Shown piece by piece: positions 23,855 to 37,527 of a DNA stretch of 64,000 bases. Position 1 is the first letter of the stretch. Every line of letters begins with the position of its first letter. The stretch covers positions 62,001 through 126,000 of the forward strand of contig JAJOJF010000022.1 of NCBI GenBank assembly GCA_021208885.1, given 5' to 3'. Origin of the DNA: Burkholderiaceae bacterium. Lineage in GTDB: Bacteria > Pseudomonadota > Gammaproteobacteria > Burkholderiales > Burkholderiaceae_B. The notes beneath the pieces are model-generated. The model did not search any database. It had not been told where the DNA came from and saw nothing but the letters and a program-made list of their open reading frames with translations. The position numbers and the translations under genes were made by a program.

Positions 23855-24733
23855 CTACACCTTGATCTTGGCGGCTAATGCCATGCGACGCATTTCTGAC
23901 AAGACTTTTTTGCTATAGCCGCCATCATCTGGGCCTGTTGCACCCACATAGCATTTTAAGCCGTCAGTTACCGACCCGCGACGGCGAATGCACTCGTAAA
24001 GAATCTGAGCCCCGACACGGATATTAATCTCCGGATGAAAGGCATCTTCGGGACCATCACCAAACTTCTCAAATTTGTCAGTGTGTACACGGGTCATTAC
24101 CTGCATTAGCCCCTGCGCCCCAGCCCCGCTCTCGGCGTAAGGATTAAAGCGTGACTCCACTGACATTACCGCCAAGATAAGGATAGGATTGATATCAAGT
24201 TCGGCGCCGACAACCACCGCTGATTCAACAATGCGATCGGTTACCGCCTTGGCCACGCGGTATTTGCGCGCAATGTAATGCTCAAGTGCTTTGAGCTGAG
24301 CTTCGGTTACGCCAAACACTTCACGTGCAGCCTGAACCTGCTGCAGTGGTATGTCGCCGAGCAAACCCACGCGCTCAGTGCGCTCAATTTCAGGCTCTTC
24401 TTTTAACTCAGCTTGCTCGGGCAATCGCTCCAGCTCCCGGCCGGGGACCGGGTCAAGGTCAACGGGTGTAACCTGCGGTGCCACCACATTGGGTGGACTG
24501 ACAAAGCCCATGCTCGATATGGCTTGTCGAGTACCCTCCGGAGCGAGTGCTACCAATACTGCCTCGTGCAATAAGGTCACTTGCTGGCGCAAAGCCGGCA
24601 CTGACAGTACCAGAAACACGACCACAAACGCAGCCACGCCGAGATACGCACCTGCGGTGCGCACGGTCAGCGCCAACTGATGTTGCGCCCGAAACAGCCA
24701 AGAGCGGTTGTTGGGTGATAATGCCTCAGTCAT
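23855..24733 (-). CDS. lytic transglycosylase, SLT domain
   Basis: [34 protein letters not shown]-terminal TM segment. Confidence 0.87.
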   Translation of the reverse strand: MTEALSPNNRSWLFRAQHQLALTVRTAGAYLGVAAFVVVFLVLSVPALRQQVTLLHEAVLVALAPEGTRQAISSMGFVSPPNVVAPQVTPVDLDPVPGRELERLPEQAELKEEPEIERTERVGLLGDIPLQQVQAAREVFGVTEAQLKALEHYIARKYRVAKAVTDRIVESAVVVGAELDINPILILAVMSVESRFNPYAESGAGAQGLMQVMTRVHTDKFEKFGDGPEDAFHPEINIRVGAQILYECIRRRGSVTDGLKCYVGATGPDDGGYSKKVLSEMRRMALAAKIKV

Positions 24734-24765
24734 GCGCAAATTCTAACGTTTTAATGGGACATGTC

Positions 24766-26310
24766 ATGCGATACCGCGACTTGCGAGATTTTCTTAGTCA
24801 ACTTGAGCATGCTGGAAAGCTCAAGCGAATCACCACCGAGATTGACACTCGCCTGGAGATGACCGAGATCTCAGACCGGGTTTTGCGCCAAGCCGGACCC
24901 GCGCTCGTCTTTGAAAACGCCACACATCAGAGCCAGAAAGCGGGGATGCCAGTGCTGGCGAATCTTTTTGGCACGCCTGAGCGAGTCGCCTTGGGCATGG
25001 GAGCCGATGATGTGGCATCGCTGCGTGAGATTGGCCATTTGCTGGCGTCACTTCGCGAACCTGAAGCACCAAAGGGGCTGCGCGATGCGCTCGGCAAAGT
25101 AGCCATGCTCAAATCAGCGCTTTGGGACATGAGCCCCAAGAATGTTCGCAGCGCCGCTTGTCAGGAAATTGTCTGGGAAGGTAACGAGGTCGACTTGTCC
25201 CGACTGCCGATTCAAACCTGTTGGCCAGGTGACGTCGCACCTTTGCTGACCTGGGGTCTAGTCATCACGCGGGGACCCAACGCTCGACGACAAAACCTGG
25301 GCATTTATCGCCAGCAAGTCATTGGCCGCAACAAACTCATCATGCGCTGGCTCTCACACCGGGGTGGTGCGCTTGACTTTCGGGACCATGCGCTTGCCAA
25401 CCCTGGCAAGCCGTTTCCGATTGCTGTGGCCCTTGGTGCCGATCCAGCCACCACACTCGGTGCAGTCACGCCCGTGCCTGACAGTTTGTCTGAGTACCAG
25501 TTCGCCGGACTCTTGCGAGGTGCCCGCACTGAAGTCACCAAGGCCATCGGCAGCGACCTGACTGTGCCTGCCACAGCAGAAATCGTCCTTGAAGGTCACT
25601 TGCTGCCATCGAGTGACCCGCGCGCTCTTGCTCCACAAACCGATGCAAACACTCCCAAACTTCCTCGCACTGACTACGAGCTCGCGCTTGAAGGCCCATA
25701 CGGTGACCACACCGGTTATTACAACGAACAAGACTGGTTTCCCGTCTTTACCGTTGATCGCATCACGATGCGTCGCAATCCCATTTATCACACAACCTAC
25801 ACGGGCAAACCACCGGATGAGCCAGCTGTGCTGGGCGTTGCGCTAAACGAAGTTTTTGTGCCGCTATTGCAACGGCAACTTACCGAGATCAAGGATTTTT
25901 ATTTGCCACCCGAAGGCTGCAGCTACCGTCTAGCGGTCATATCGATTCGCAAGCAGTACCCTGGACATGCCAAACGCGTGATGTTTGGCGTCTGGAGCAT
26001 CTTGAGGCAATTCATGTACACGAAGTTCCTGGTCGTGGTTGATGAAGACATCAACATCCGTGACTGGAAAGAAGTCATCTGGGCCATGACCACGCGTATG
26101 GATCCGGTTCGAGACACAGTGCTCGTACAGAACACGCCGATCGACTATCTGGATTTCGCCTCACCCGTCTCGGGTCTTGGCGGCAAAATGGGCATGGATG
26201 CAACCAACAAATGGGCAGGTGAAACCGACCGCGAATGGGGTCGGCCGATTCAAATGGACGAGACAGTCAAACAACGCGTTGATCAACTCTGGGAGACGCT
26301 CGGACTTTAG
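24766..26310 (+). CDS. ubiD: UbiD-family decarboxylase (4-hydroxy-3-polyprenylbenzoate decarboxylase)
   Basis: [22 protein letters not shown]...; [26 protein letters not shown] 24766 (or 24754). Confidence 0.92.
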   Translation: MRYRDLRDFLSQLEHAGKLKRITTEIDTRLEMTEISDRVLRQAGPALVFENATHQSQKAGMPVLANLFGTPERVALGMGADDVASLREIGHLLASLREPEAPKGLRDALGKVAMLKSALWDMSPKNVRSAACQEIVWEGNEVDLSRLPIQTCWPGDVAPLLTWGLVITRGPNARRQNLGIYRQQVIGRNKLIMRWLSHRGGALDFRDHALANPGKPFPIAVALGADPATTLGAVTPVPDSLSEYQFAGLLRGARTEVTKAIGSDLTVPATAEIVLEGHLLPSSDPRALAPQTDANTPKLPRTDYELALEGPYGDHTGYYNEQDWFPVFTVDRITMRRNPIYHTTYTGKPPDEPAVLGVALNEVFVPLLQRQLTEIKDFYLPPEGCSYRLAVISIRKQYPGHAKRVMFGVWSILRQFMYTKFLVVVDEDINIRDWKEVIWAMTTRMDPVRDTVLVQNTPIDYLDFASPVSGLGGKMGMDATNKWAGETDREWGRPIQMDETVKQRVDQLWETLGL

Positions 26311-26317
26311 CCACCCT

Positions 26318-27295
26318 TTAAGCCAGTGGTCGGCGCAATAGCCACAAAAAAGCGGGTGCGCCGACTAAACTTACTACCACACCGATAGGCAGTTCGGCTG
26401 GGGCAAGTAAGAGACGCGCAACAATGTCAGCAGCCAAAACCACGATGGCGCCAAATACTGCAGCCAGAGGCAACAATTGTCTGTGGTCGCTGCCAAAAAC
26501 GCGACGAACAAACTGCGGCACAAGTAGACCCACAAAACTGATGGCACCTGTAAATGCCACCAAAGGCCCAACCAGGACGGCCATCGCCACGATCAGGCTG
26601 ACACGCAAGACCGACACATTCACGCCAACATGACCCGCCTGCACTTCACCAATCAACAGCGCATTTAACGATGACCATCGACGATAGATCCACCACAAGC
26701 CTGCAGGTATCCAAACTGACAACACAAGCACCACCGTCCAAGGCGCCCGACTCATGCTGCCAAGCGACCAGAACGTCATCGAACGGATTTGGGTATCCGA
26801 GGCGAACGCAACGAGCATGCTGATCAGACTAAACACCAAGGCGTTAATCGCGACCCCTGCCAGCAGCAGCCCTGCCGAACCGGGCCACCCTCGAGCAAAT
26901 TGCCAGGCCAGGGCCGTAGCGAGCAGGGCCCCGACAAACCCCGCAGCACCAACGAGCAAATAACTCGTCACACCCAACGCCATAGCGCCTACTGCGCCAA
27001 GCGCAGCACCGGCTGACACCCCGACCAAACCAGGCTCTGCCAAGGGATTTCGGAAGAGACTTTGCATCACCGCGCCGCCAACCGCAAGCGTTGCGCCTGA
27101 GAGAACCGCCATGATAGTGCGCGGCAGCCTAAGCTCGCTAAGCACCAGTTGCGTCTGGCTATCGGCTTGTCCGGCTAGCCATGTCATCAAAGCTCGCGCC
27201 GGGATGGTCACAGGCCCGGTTGCCAGGCTCACAGCGACCAATAAACCTAGCGCCACTAGCAGCCAGACGAATTTCAATGAACATGAACTAACCAA
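26318..27295 (-). CDS. FecCD-family ABC transporter permease (siderophore/hemin/B12 type)
   Basis: LRLPRTIMAVLSGATLAVGGAVMQSLFRNPLAEPGLVGVSAGAALGAV; multi-TM. Confidence 0.88.
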   Translation of the reverse strand: MVSSCSLKFVWLLVALGLLVAVSLATGPVTIPARALMTWLAGQADSQTQLVLSELRLPRTIMAVLSGATLAVGGAVMQSLFRNPLAEPGLVGVSAGAALGAVGAMALGVTSYLLVGAAGFVGALLATALAWQFARGWPGSAGLLLAGVAINALVFSLISMLVAFASDTQIRSMTFWSLGSMSRAPWTVVLVLSVWIPAGLWWIYRRWSSLNALLIGEVQAGHVGVNVSVLRVSLIVAMAVLVGPLVAFTGAISFVGLLVPQFVRRVFGSDHRQLLPLAAVFGAIVVLAADIVARLLLAPAELPIGVVVSLVGAPAFLWLLRRPLA

Positions 27296-27308
27296 AGCTT
27301 AATGACCG

Positions 27309-27950
27309 CTATTCATGGTGCTTCTGTTTGGTACCGAACACCCGGTCACCGGCATCACCTAGACCTGGCATGATGTAGCCGTCGTTGTTTAGACCGCGAT
27401 CGACAGCAGCCGTGTAGATATCGACGTCCGGGTGCGCATCGGCGACTCGCTTGATACCCTCTGGCGCTGCCACCAGAACAAGGGCCCGAATGTCTCGCGC
27501 GCCAGATTTTTTAAGCAAGTCAATGGCAGCCACCATCGAACCGCCGGTTGCCAGCATTGGGTCGACAATGATTGCAATACGTTGATCAAGCTCCCCAACC
27601 AGACGCTCAAAATACGTGTGGGCTTGCAACGTGTCTTCGTTGCGCGCCAAGCCAACCGTGCTTACTCTGGCGCCGGGAATCAGGTTCAACACCCCATCGA
27701 GCATGCCAATGCCAGCGCGCAAGATCGGCACGACGGTTACTTTCTTTCCAGCTACCCGCTCGACCGTGACATCTCCAGCCCAACCCTGTTCTACGAATGG
27801 TTCAAGCACAAAATCTTTGCTGGCTTCATACATCAAGAGTGTGGTGATTTCCTGCGCCAATTCTCTGAAACTCTTGGTGCTCAACGCCGCACCTCGCATT
27901 AAGCCAAGTTTGTGCCTAACCAACGGATGTTTTATTTCATGCAAAGCCAC
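27309..27950 (-). CDS. upp: uracil phosphoribosyltransferase
   Basis: [46 protein letters not shown]. Confidence 0.94.
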   Translation of the reverse strand: MALHEIKHPLVRHKLGLMRGAALSTKSFRELAQEITTLLMYEASKDFVLEPFVEQGWAGDVTVERVAGKKVTVVPILRAGIGMLDGVLNLIPGARVSTVGLARNEDTLQAHTYFERLVGELDQRIAIIVDPMLATGGSMVAAIDLLKKSGARDIRALVLVAAPEGIKRVADAHPDVDIYTAAVDRGLNNDGYIMPGLGDAGDRVFGTKQKHHE

Positions 27951-28006
27951 GTCAGGCTCTCCTGCTGCTCAAATTCATTAAAGGTTCATCGTTCATAAAA
28001 ACAAGG

Positions 28007-29437
28007 TCATCGATCATTTAGCCAGGTCATTACCGCATTTTCGAAATCCCGAGCCTTGTAGGCTTGCGGGTGATTAACCAGGCTGACAAACACGTAGCGC
28101 TTGCCTGATTTTGACAGCACATAGCCAGCAATGGCACGGGCATCCTTTAACGCACCGGTTTTCATGTTCGCATAACCGCGGGCATCATCTCCACGCAAAC
28201 GACCCCTAAGCGTGCCGTCCACGCCCAGAATCGCCATAGAGGAGACATATTCAGGCATGGCTGGCGAGCGCCAGGCATGTTGCAGCATGTCAGCCATGAC
28301 ATCAGCGCTAATACGGGCATTGCGAGACAAGCCAGAACCATTCTCAATCACCGTCTGACCAAGCTCGATACCCTGATTTGTCAGGATTCTCTTGACCACT
28401 TCGGCACTACCTGCCACGGTTGCCGGACGTTGCCCGGCCTCGGCGCCAAGGGTGAGCATTAAGACACGGGTCATCACATTGTTGCTGCGCTTGTTTACTA
28501 ACCGGATAACTTCGGCCAGAGGTGGAGACTGATGCGCAGCCACTGGCACAGCATCAGCCGGAATTTGCCCATCTTTAACCGTGCCCGTCATGGTTCCACC
28601 AAGCTCGCCCCACATGGTTTTTAAAGTTCGGGCGGCAAACGCTTGCTGATCAAAGGCCAGCCGGTAGAAGTCGAATTCGCCGCACGCACCATAAGCCTCA
28701 CCACTAACCCGAAACCTGACGCCATTAGGACCATTGACAGTCTGCGCTCCAACCTGCGGCCCACGACGGCAGCTGCCGTCCTGATACTTGATATCGCTGT
28801 CAATCTCAATGCCTGGAATTGGAGGATCAACAAATGCACGCCAGCGTTTGGCTTGCAAGTCAGGCGTAAACACCAAACGCACCGCGCCAAAGCCAATCAT
28901 GAAAACATCGGGACTTGCGTTGTATGGGCGATCACCCTTGCCATCAAATTCAGCCGGATCAATCGCCACGTCACCAAAAGCCGACCGATCCACCACAATG
29001 TCGTTGATTTGACGAATTCCGCGCAGCCGCAACTCTCGCAACAGACGCCAGAGGTCCTCAAGCATGATTACAGGATCACCAGTTGGCCTGAGGTATACGG
29101 GACCAGACAGCACACCGCTATCACTGATGGTGGCATTTTTGTCGATCAGAAACGCAGTTTGCCAAACATATTCCGGGCCGAGTTCACTCAAGGCCGCCCA
29201 AGTAGTCACCAACTTCATGACTGAGGCAGGGTTCTTGAATTCGGCAGCATTCACCCCTGCTAGACGCTGGCCCTGAACTTCTTCGATTACCATCGACATC
29301 GCGGACTCTGGCAGCCCTGTCTTAGCCCAAGCCCTGGCCACCTCGGCGGGCATCGCTTTGTCAGCAGCCTGTGCCACGCTACCGAAGAACGTCACCAACG
29401 TGGTTGCAAGCGTAATGGCAAACTTGTGTCGAAACAT
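28007..29437 (-). CDS. dacB: D-alanyl-D-alanine carboxypeptidase/endopeptidase (PBP4, S13 family)
   Basis: FKNPASVMKLVTTWAAL (SxxK), NKRSNNVMTRVL (SxN), MKTGALKDARAIAGYV (KTG); signal peptide from MFRHKFAITLATTLVTFFGSVAQA. Confidence 0.9.
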   Translation of the reverse strand: MFRHKFAITLATTLVTFFGSVAQAADKAMPAEVARAWAKTGLPESAMSMVIEEVQGQRLAGVNAAEFKNPASVMKLVTTWAALSELGPEYVWQTAFLIDKNATISDSGVLSGPVYLRPTGDPVIMLEDLWRLLRELRLRGIRQINDIVVDRSAFGDVAIDPAEFDGKGDRPYNASPDVFMIGFGAVRLVFTPDLQAKRWRAFVDPPIPGIEIDSDIKYQDGSCRRGPQVGAQTVNGPNGVRFRVSGEAYGACGEFDFYRLAFDQQAFAARTLKTMWGELGGTMTGTVKDGQIPADAVPVAAHQSPPLAEVIRLVNKRSNNVMTRVLMLTLGAEAGQRPATVAGSAEVVKRILTNQGIELGQTVIENGSGLSRNARISADVMADMLQHAWRSPAMPEYVSSMAILGVDGTLRGRLRGDDARGYANMKTGALKDARAIAGYVLSKSGKRYVFVSLVNHPQAYKARDFENAVMTWLNDR

Positions 29438-29596
29438 CGAGCCCTCCATGTGATCAAAAAATATCCAGACGCTAAATTCGGGTGGGGTTTGAGCGGCTTG
29501 ATCCCATGCCCGATACAATCTTGCCCAATCAAACCAACCCCGCCTCATTATGGCAGGAACTAACGTGAGTAACCACGACAATTCAGCACCTAGACA

Positions 29597-31775
<2,179 letters not shown>

Positions 31776-31811
31776 CGGGCGACTTTCAAAAGGTTCACTA
31801 AGGAGGCTTTA

Positions 31812-32153
31812 ATGTCTTTGCACGATACGGCCAGTATGGTTCTGGCTCAGGCTGGTGGCGACGCTGGCTCCCTGATGGGTTTGTTACCCATCATTCTGAT
31901 GTTCGTGATTCTGTGGTTTCTGATGATTCGTCCACAGATGAAGCGCCAAAAAGAACATAAAGCACTGGTGGCTAGCTTGGCCAAAGGCGATGAGGTGATT
32001 ACCGCCGGTGGCATGGTGGGTAAGATCACGCGAGTGACTGACGCCTACATCGGTGTTGAGGTCTCAGAGCTGGCTGACAAGCCCGTTGAGATTCTGATTC
32101 AGCGCACTGCCGTGCAAACCGTGCTGCCCAAAGGCACGATGAAGCAGATCTAA
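31812..32153 (+). CDS. yajC: preprotein translocase subunit YajC
   Basis: IILMFVILWFLMIRPQMKRQKEHKALVASLAKGDEVITAGG. Confidence 0.93.
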   Translation: MSLHDTASMVLAQAGGDAGSLMGLLPIILMFVILWFLMIRPQMKRQKEHKALVASLAKGDEVITAGGMVGKITRVTDAYIGVEVSELADKPVEILIQRTAVQTVLPKGTMKQI

Positions 32154-32169
32154 ATTACCTGTTGTACCG

Positions 32170-32194
32170 AACCGCCGGCATTATGCCGGCGGTT
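32170..32194 (+). promoter_or_regulatory. strong stem-loop between yajC and secD
   Basis: AACCGCCGGC-ATTAT-GCCGGCGGTT, 10-bp perfect stem, followed by GGCTTTTG. Confidence 0.55.
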
Positions 32195-32230
32195 GGCTTT
32201 TGTAACGCTAACGCTGGCGGCCATCGTCCC

Positions 32231-33475
32231 ATGAACCGTTATCCCCTTTGGAAATACCTGACCGTCCTGGTTGCTCTTGTTCTAGGGCTGCTCTACACAC
32301 TGCCCAACTTTTTTGGGGAGGCCCCGGCCGTTCAGGTCTCAAGCGCCAAGTCCACCGTCAAAATCGAGCCGGACATGCAAGGGCGAGTCGAGGATATTCT
32401 TGCCCAAGCCAACATTGCTGGCACCGGCTCTAGTTTTGAGCGCAACGGTCCTGTTGGTACCGTCAGGGTTCGGTTTGCTGACACCGATACGCAGCTCAAA
32501 GCGCGCGATGTGATTGAGAAGGCGCTGAACCCAAACCCGGCAGACCCAAGCTACACCGTGGCGTTAAACCTTTTGCCAGCCTCCCCTGAATGGCTTAGCG
32601 CAATTGGCGCTAATCCAATGTACCTTGGCCTTGACCTCAGAGGCGGCGTTCACTTTTTGCTGCAAGTCGACATGCGCGGTGCACTTGCTGCCCGTTACGA
32701 CTCACTAGCTACCGAAATCAGAACCGCTTTGCGCGATGCCCGCATCCCAAGCACATCGGTTGAGCGTGTCGATTTGTCCGTGGTAACTGTGCTTGCAGAC
32801 GACGAAGCCCGCGAGCGCGCACTAGCGCTACTTCGTAACCGCTATCCGGACATGGAGTTTGCCCAAGGTGTCAGCGAAGGGATGAATAGCGGCCGCCCTC
32901 AACTATCTGGCCAACTGAATGCTGCCGCCATTGCCACGGTCCAAAGCACGGCACTGAAACAAAACATCACCACCTTGCACAACCGGATTAACGAGCTTGG
33001 CGTTGCTGAGCCGGTAATTCAACAACAAGGTGCAGATCGGATCGTGGTTCAACTGCCAGGCGTGCAGGATGTTGCCAAGGCCAAGGAAATCCTGGGTCGC
33101 ACGGCAACATTGGAAATCCGCATGGTTGACGACTCACCGACTGCCATGTCTGCGCTAGCCGCTGGCACGGTGCCGTTTGGCCTTGAACGCTATGACGACA
33201 CTGATGGCCGACCGATCTTGTTGCGCCGCCAAGTCATCCTCTCGGGTGAGAACCTGCAAGATGCACAGGCTGGACGGGATTCACAAAACCAGCAGCCTGC
33301 TGTGCATCTGACGCTTGACAGCAAAGGCGCGAGGATTTTCCGAGACGTAACACGTGACAACATTGGCAAGCGCATGGCCATCCTTTTATTTGAAAAAGGC
33401 AAAGGGCAGGTTGTGACTGCGCCGGTTATCCGAAGCGAGATCCCAGGCGGCAAGTTCAGATCTCTGGCAGCATGA
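32231..33475 (+). pseudogene. secD: SecD N-terminal part (TM1 + periplasmic domain), apparently frameshifted
   Basis: ORF reads SecD up to ...PVIRSEIPGGK then goes out of frame (FRSLAA*); the -1 frame continues VQISGSMSAEDAADIALLLRAGSLAAP as in intact SecD. Confidence 0.85.
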
Positions 33476-34110
33476 GCGCCGAGGACGCAGCTGACATCGC
33501 TTTGCTTTTGCGTGCGGGCTCTTTGGCTGCACCCATGACGATCATTGAAGAACGTACCATCGGCCCAAGCCTTGGTGCCGAGAATATCGCCAAGGGATTT
33601 AACGCCACGTTGTGGGGCTTTGTAGCCGTGGCAATATTCATGATTGTTTATTACCGCTTGTTCGGCTTATTCTCCGCAATTGGGCTGACCTTTAATGTAT
33701 TTTTGCTGCTGGCACTGTTATCAATGCTGCAGGCTACGCTCACTTTGCCCGGCATTGCCGCTATCGCATTAACGATTGGCATGGCCATTGATGCCAATGT
33801 GCTGATCAACGAGCGCATCCGCGAAGAATTAAGGCGTGGTGAGTCGCCGCAGTCCGCCATTCAAATTGGTTTTGATCGGGCTTGGGGAACCATCCTGGAC
33901 TCAAACCTGACCACATTGATTGTGGGTATTGCGCTGCTGATATTCGGCACCGGACCCGTGCGTGGGTTTGCGGTCGTGCATTGTCTGGGTATTCTGACGT
34001 CGATGTTCTCGGCTGTGGTGGGCGTGCGCGCCATGGTGAACCTGACCCATGGCGGTCGCAAGAAACTGCAAGGGCTGTCCATCGGTACAGTCTGGAAACC
34101 GAAGGGCTAA
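33472..34110 (+). pseudogene. secD: SecD C-terminal part (TM2-6), continuation of the frameshifted gene
   Basis: MSAEDAADIALLLRAGSLAAPMTIIEERTIGPSLGAENI...; its ATG is the internal Met of the conserved SGSM motif. Confidence 0.85.
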
Positions 34111-34114
34111 CAAC

Positions 34115-35062
34115 ATGGAATTCTTTCGCATCTCTCGCACGATTCCGTTCATGCGCCACTCGTTGGTGCTGAACCTGATCAGCCTGGCGTTTTTTGTGTT
34201 GGCCGTTACCTTTATCGCTCTGCGTGGCTTTAACCTGTCGATCGAGTTCACTGGTGGCACTGTCATCGAATTAACCTATCCCGACACAGCACCGTTGGTC
34301 GAGGTTCGTGAAGAACTCGGCGCGCTTGGCTACACCGACTTTCAAGTACAAAACTTTGGCACCTCACGTGACGTCTTGATTCGTCTGCCGATTATCGAAG
34401 GACAATCTTCGGCCGATCAAAGCCAGGCCGTCATGGCGGCTCTGACGGCAAGCTCACCAGACATCGTGTTGCAAAGGGTTGAGTATGTTGGCCCACAAAT
34501 CGGCCGCGAGCTAGTCGAAAGTGGTCTGCTGGCGCTACTGTTTGTGATCATCGGTATCGTTGTGTATTTGGCCATTCGCTTCGAATGGAAATTTGCCGTT
34601 GCCGGTGTGGTCGCCAACTTGCACGACGTGGTGATCATTCTTGGGTTCTTCGCGTTTTTCCAGTGGGAGTTTTCGCTCTCGGTACTAGCAGGTGTGCTCG
34701 CCGTGCTTGGATACTCGGTCAACGAATCTGTTGTGATTATGGATCGAATTCGGGAGAATTTCCGTAAGCTTAGAAATGCCGAAGTCCGGGATGTCATCGA
34801 CGGTGCCATTACTCAGACCATGTCCCGTACAGTCATCACCCATGGGTCTACCCAGATCATGGTGCTGTCAATGTACATTTTTGGTGGGCCCACGCTTGAG
34901 TATTTCTCACTGGCACTGACCATCGGCATCTGGTTTGGCATTTACTCTTCTATTTTTGTAGCCGCATCCATCGCCTTGTGGTTAGGTGTCAAACGCGAGG
35001 ATCTGGTCAAGCCGCCTAAGAAGACAAATGAACTCGAAGAGGTTTACACCGAAGAGCCTTAA
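34115..35062 (+). CDS. secF: protein translocase subunit SecF
   Basis: FNLSIEFTGGTVIELTYPD; YSVNESVVIMDRIRENFRK; ATG 34115. Confidence 0.94.
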   Translation: MEFFRISRTIPFMRHSLVLNLISLAFFVLAVTFIALRGFNLSIEFTGGTVIELTYPDTAPLVEVREELGALGYTDFQVQNFGTSRDVLIRLPIIEGQSSADQSQAVMAALTASSPDIVLQRVEYVGPQIGRELVESGLLALLFVIIGIVVYLAIRFEWKFAVAGVVANLHDVVIILGFFAFFQWEFSLSVLAGVLAVLGYSVNESVVIMDRIRENFRKLRNAEVRDVIDGAITQTMSRTVITHGSTQIMVLSMYIFGGPTLEYFSLALTIGIWFGIYSSIFVAASIALWLGVKREDLVKPPKKTNELEEVYTEEP

Positions 35063-35113
35063 TCGCGAATTAAGCAGTCAAGCCCAAAGCTCGCGTTATG
35101 ATGTCGTCTATTG

Positions 35114-35145
35114 ATCGGCGTTGAGTTCAACGCCGATTCGCTTTT
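35114..35145 (+). terminator. rho-independent terminator after secF
   Basis: ATCGGCGTTG-AGTT-CAACGCCGAT perfect 10-bp stem then TCGCTTTTG. Confidence 0.65.
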
Positions 35146-35212
35146 GTTATCCTGTATTGCTGACATTTTTTTGAGGCGCCCCCGGGATCAACACCCGCTA
35201 CGGCGACATGAC

Positions 35213-36568
35213 ATGACACAAACCACGAAAAAAGTGTTCATCCGCACCTTTGGGTGCCAGATGAACGAATACGATTCAGACAAGATGTTTGACGTGCTTG
35301 ACAAGGATTCGCCTGCGGAGCTAACCACAAACCCGGAGGAAGCAGACGTCATTCTCTTTAATACCTGTTCGATTCGCGACAAGGCCCAGCACAAGGTGTT
35401 TTCTGATCTGGGTCGTGTCAAGGAACTGAAAGAGGCCAACCCGAAACTCATTATCGGCGTCGGAGGGTGCGTCGCTAGCCAAGAAGGTGCGGCTATCGTT
35501 CAACGTGCACCATACGTTGATGTCGTGTTTGGACCGCAGACACTGCACCGTCTGCCGGAGTTGATTCAGAAGCGTCGCGAGGTGGGTAAACCTCAGGTCG
35601 ACATTAGTTTTCCTGAAATCGAAAAATTCGACGCACTGCCACCTCCTCGCAAAGATGGGCCGACCGCCTTTGTGTCAATCATGGAAGGCTGCAGTAAATA
35701 CTGTAGCTTCTGCGTGGTCCCCTACACCCGCGGCGAGGAAATATCCAGGCCATTTGAAGATGTGCTCGTTGAAGTAGCCGACTTGGCTGACCAAGGCGTG
35801 AAGGAAGTTACCCTCCTTGGGCAAAACGTCAATGCATACCGTGGCCAGATGAGCGACGGCCAGACCATTGCTGACTTTGCGACCTTGCTGGAATACGTAC
35901 ACGAGATACCCGGTATCGAACGCATTCGGTACACCACCTCGCACCCCAAGGAAATGACCAGTCGGCTCATTGACGCCTATCGGCGGCTACCTAAGCTCGT
36001 GTCGTTTCTGCATCTGCCGGTTCAAGCCGGCAGTGACCGTGTTTTGGCTGCGATGAAACGTGGCTACACGACACTGGAATTTAAGTCCATCGTTAGGCGG
36101 CTGCGAGAGGCTCGCCCCGACATTACGTTGTCGTCAGACTTTATCGTTGGCTTTCCTGGTGAGACAGATGCCGACTTTAACAAAACCATGCAGCTCATCG
36201 AAGACATCAAATTTGACACTTCGTTCTCCTTCATCTACTCGGCTCGCCCAGGCACACCGGCAGCAGACCTGGCTGATGACACATCGGCCGATGTCAAACT
36301 CAAACGACTGCAGCGCCTGCAAGCACTGATTGGTCAACAGGCCAATGAGATCGCCCAAGCCATGGTTGGCACACAACAAACCATTTTGGTCGAGGGCCCT
36401 TCGCGCCGTGATCCCGGTGAACTTATGGGCCGTACACCAAACAACCGCATCGTGAATTTTTCGGGGCCGGATCGTTTAATTGGCCAGATGGTCGATGTCA
36501 CGATCACCACGGCCTACACCAACAGCCTGCGCGGTGAAGTCGTGACGCGTGAGGCACCAGTGGTATGA
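35213..36568 (+). CDS. miaB: tRNA-2-methylthio-N6-dimethylallyladenosine synthase
   Basis: [34 protein letters not shown] radical-SAM CxxxCxxC; ATG 35213. Confidence 0.94.
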   Translation: MTQTTKKVFIRTFGCQMNEYDSDKMFDVLDKDSPAELTTNPEEADVILFNTCSIRDKAQHKVFSDLGRVKELKEANPKLIIGVGGCVASQEGAAIVQRAPYVDVVFGPQTLHRLPELIQKRREVGKPQVDISFPEIEKFDALPPPRKDGPTAFVSIMEGCSKYCSFCVVPYTRGEEISRPFEDVLVEVADLADQGVKEVTLLGQNVNAYRGQMSDGQTIADFATLLEYVHEIPGIERIRYTTSHPKEMTSRLIDAYRRLPKLVSFLHLPVQAGSDRVLAAMKRGYTTLEFKSIVRRLREARPDITLSSDFIVGFPGETDADFNKTMQLIEDIKFDTSFSFIYSARPGTPAADLADDTSADVKLKRLQRLQALIGQQANEIAQAMVGTQQTILVEGPSRRDPGELMGRTPNNRIVNFSGPDRLIGQMVDVTITTAYTNSLRGEVVTREAPVV

Positions 36569-37527
36569 GCACCAACGTCAAACGCCTAGCCCTGGAGGGC
36601 AATAATCAACAGCTAGCGCAGCTATGCGGGCCGCTCGATGAAAACCTGAAGCAAATCAGCCAGGCGTTTGGGGTCGCCATCGGCCGGCGTGGCAACAACT
36701 TTGAAATCAGTGGTGACCAGGCTGCTGAGGTTGCAAGTTTGTTGTCGCGATTTCATGCACTAGCTCAGTCACGCGATTTGTCACTCGATGAGGTGCAGCT
36801 CGGTATCGTGGAGGCACGCGCCAATCTTCAAGCAAAACAAACAGCCAACAGCCCTTCAGGCGACTACCAATTGCGCACCAGACGCAGTGACTTAAAGCCG
36901 CGCACACCCCGCCAAGCTGACTATATCGACAATATCCTCAAGCACGACATTACCTTCGGGACAGGCCCTGCCGGCACTGGCAAAACCTGGCTTGCGGTGG
37001 CTTGCGCCATCGATGCGCTCGAGCGCGACAACGTGCAGCGACTGATTCTTACCCGCCCGGCTGTCGAGGCTGGCGAGCGGCTTGGTTTCTTGCCAGGCGA
37101 CCTCGCCCAAAAGGTCGACCCCTACTTAAGGCCCCTTTACGACGCGCTCTATGACCTGATGGGATTTGACAAAGTTCAGCGGCTATTTGAAAAACAAACC
37201 ATAGAGATCGCGCCCTTGGCATACATGCGAGGGCGTACGCTGAACAATGCCTTTGTGATTCTCGATGAAGCGCAAAACACCACACCCGAACAAATGAAGA
37301 TGTTTTTGACTCGGATCGGGTTTGGCAGCAAGGCGGTAATTACAGGCGACCCAAGCCAAGTCGATCTGCCTCGTGGGCAGACCAGCGGCATGTCTCACGC
37401 CACGCGTGTGCTGGCTGATGTTCAAGGCATTGCTATGACGGTTTTTACCAGCCGTGACGTCGTGCGCCATCCATTGGTTGCCCGGATTGTTGACGCTTAT
37501 GACAAAGACACAGCACAAAACCCCTGA
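36565..37527 (+). CDS. PhoH-like ATPase
   Basis: [23 protein letters not shown] Walker [28 protein letters not shown] overlap with miaB. Confidence 0.92.
   Translation: MSTNVKRLALEGNNQQLAQLCGPLDENLKQISQAFGVAIGRRGNNFEISGDQAAEVASLLSRFHALAQSRDLSLDEVQLGIVEARANLQAKQTANSPSGDYQLRTRRSDLKPRTPRQADYIDNILKHDITFGTGPAGTGKTWLAVACAIDALERDNVQRLILTRPAVEAGERLGFLPGDLAQKVDPYLRPLYDALYDLMGFDKVQRLFEKQTIEIAPLAYMRGRTLNNAFVILDEAQNTTPEQMKMFLTRIGFGSKAVITGDPSQVDLPRGQTSGMSHATRVLADVQGIAMTVFTSRDVVRHPLVARIVDAYDKDTAQNP

Noticed and set aside
28643-29224. 193-aa ORF antisense to dacB
   Set aside because: No domain-like sequence; dacB catalytic motifs are on the other strand
33472-33475. ATGA overlap taken as an ordinary operon gene boundary in secD
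   Set aside because: Flanking frames reconstruct the conserved GGKVQISGSM junction, so a frameshift explains it better
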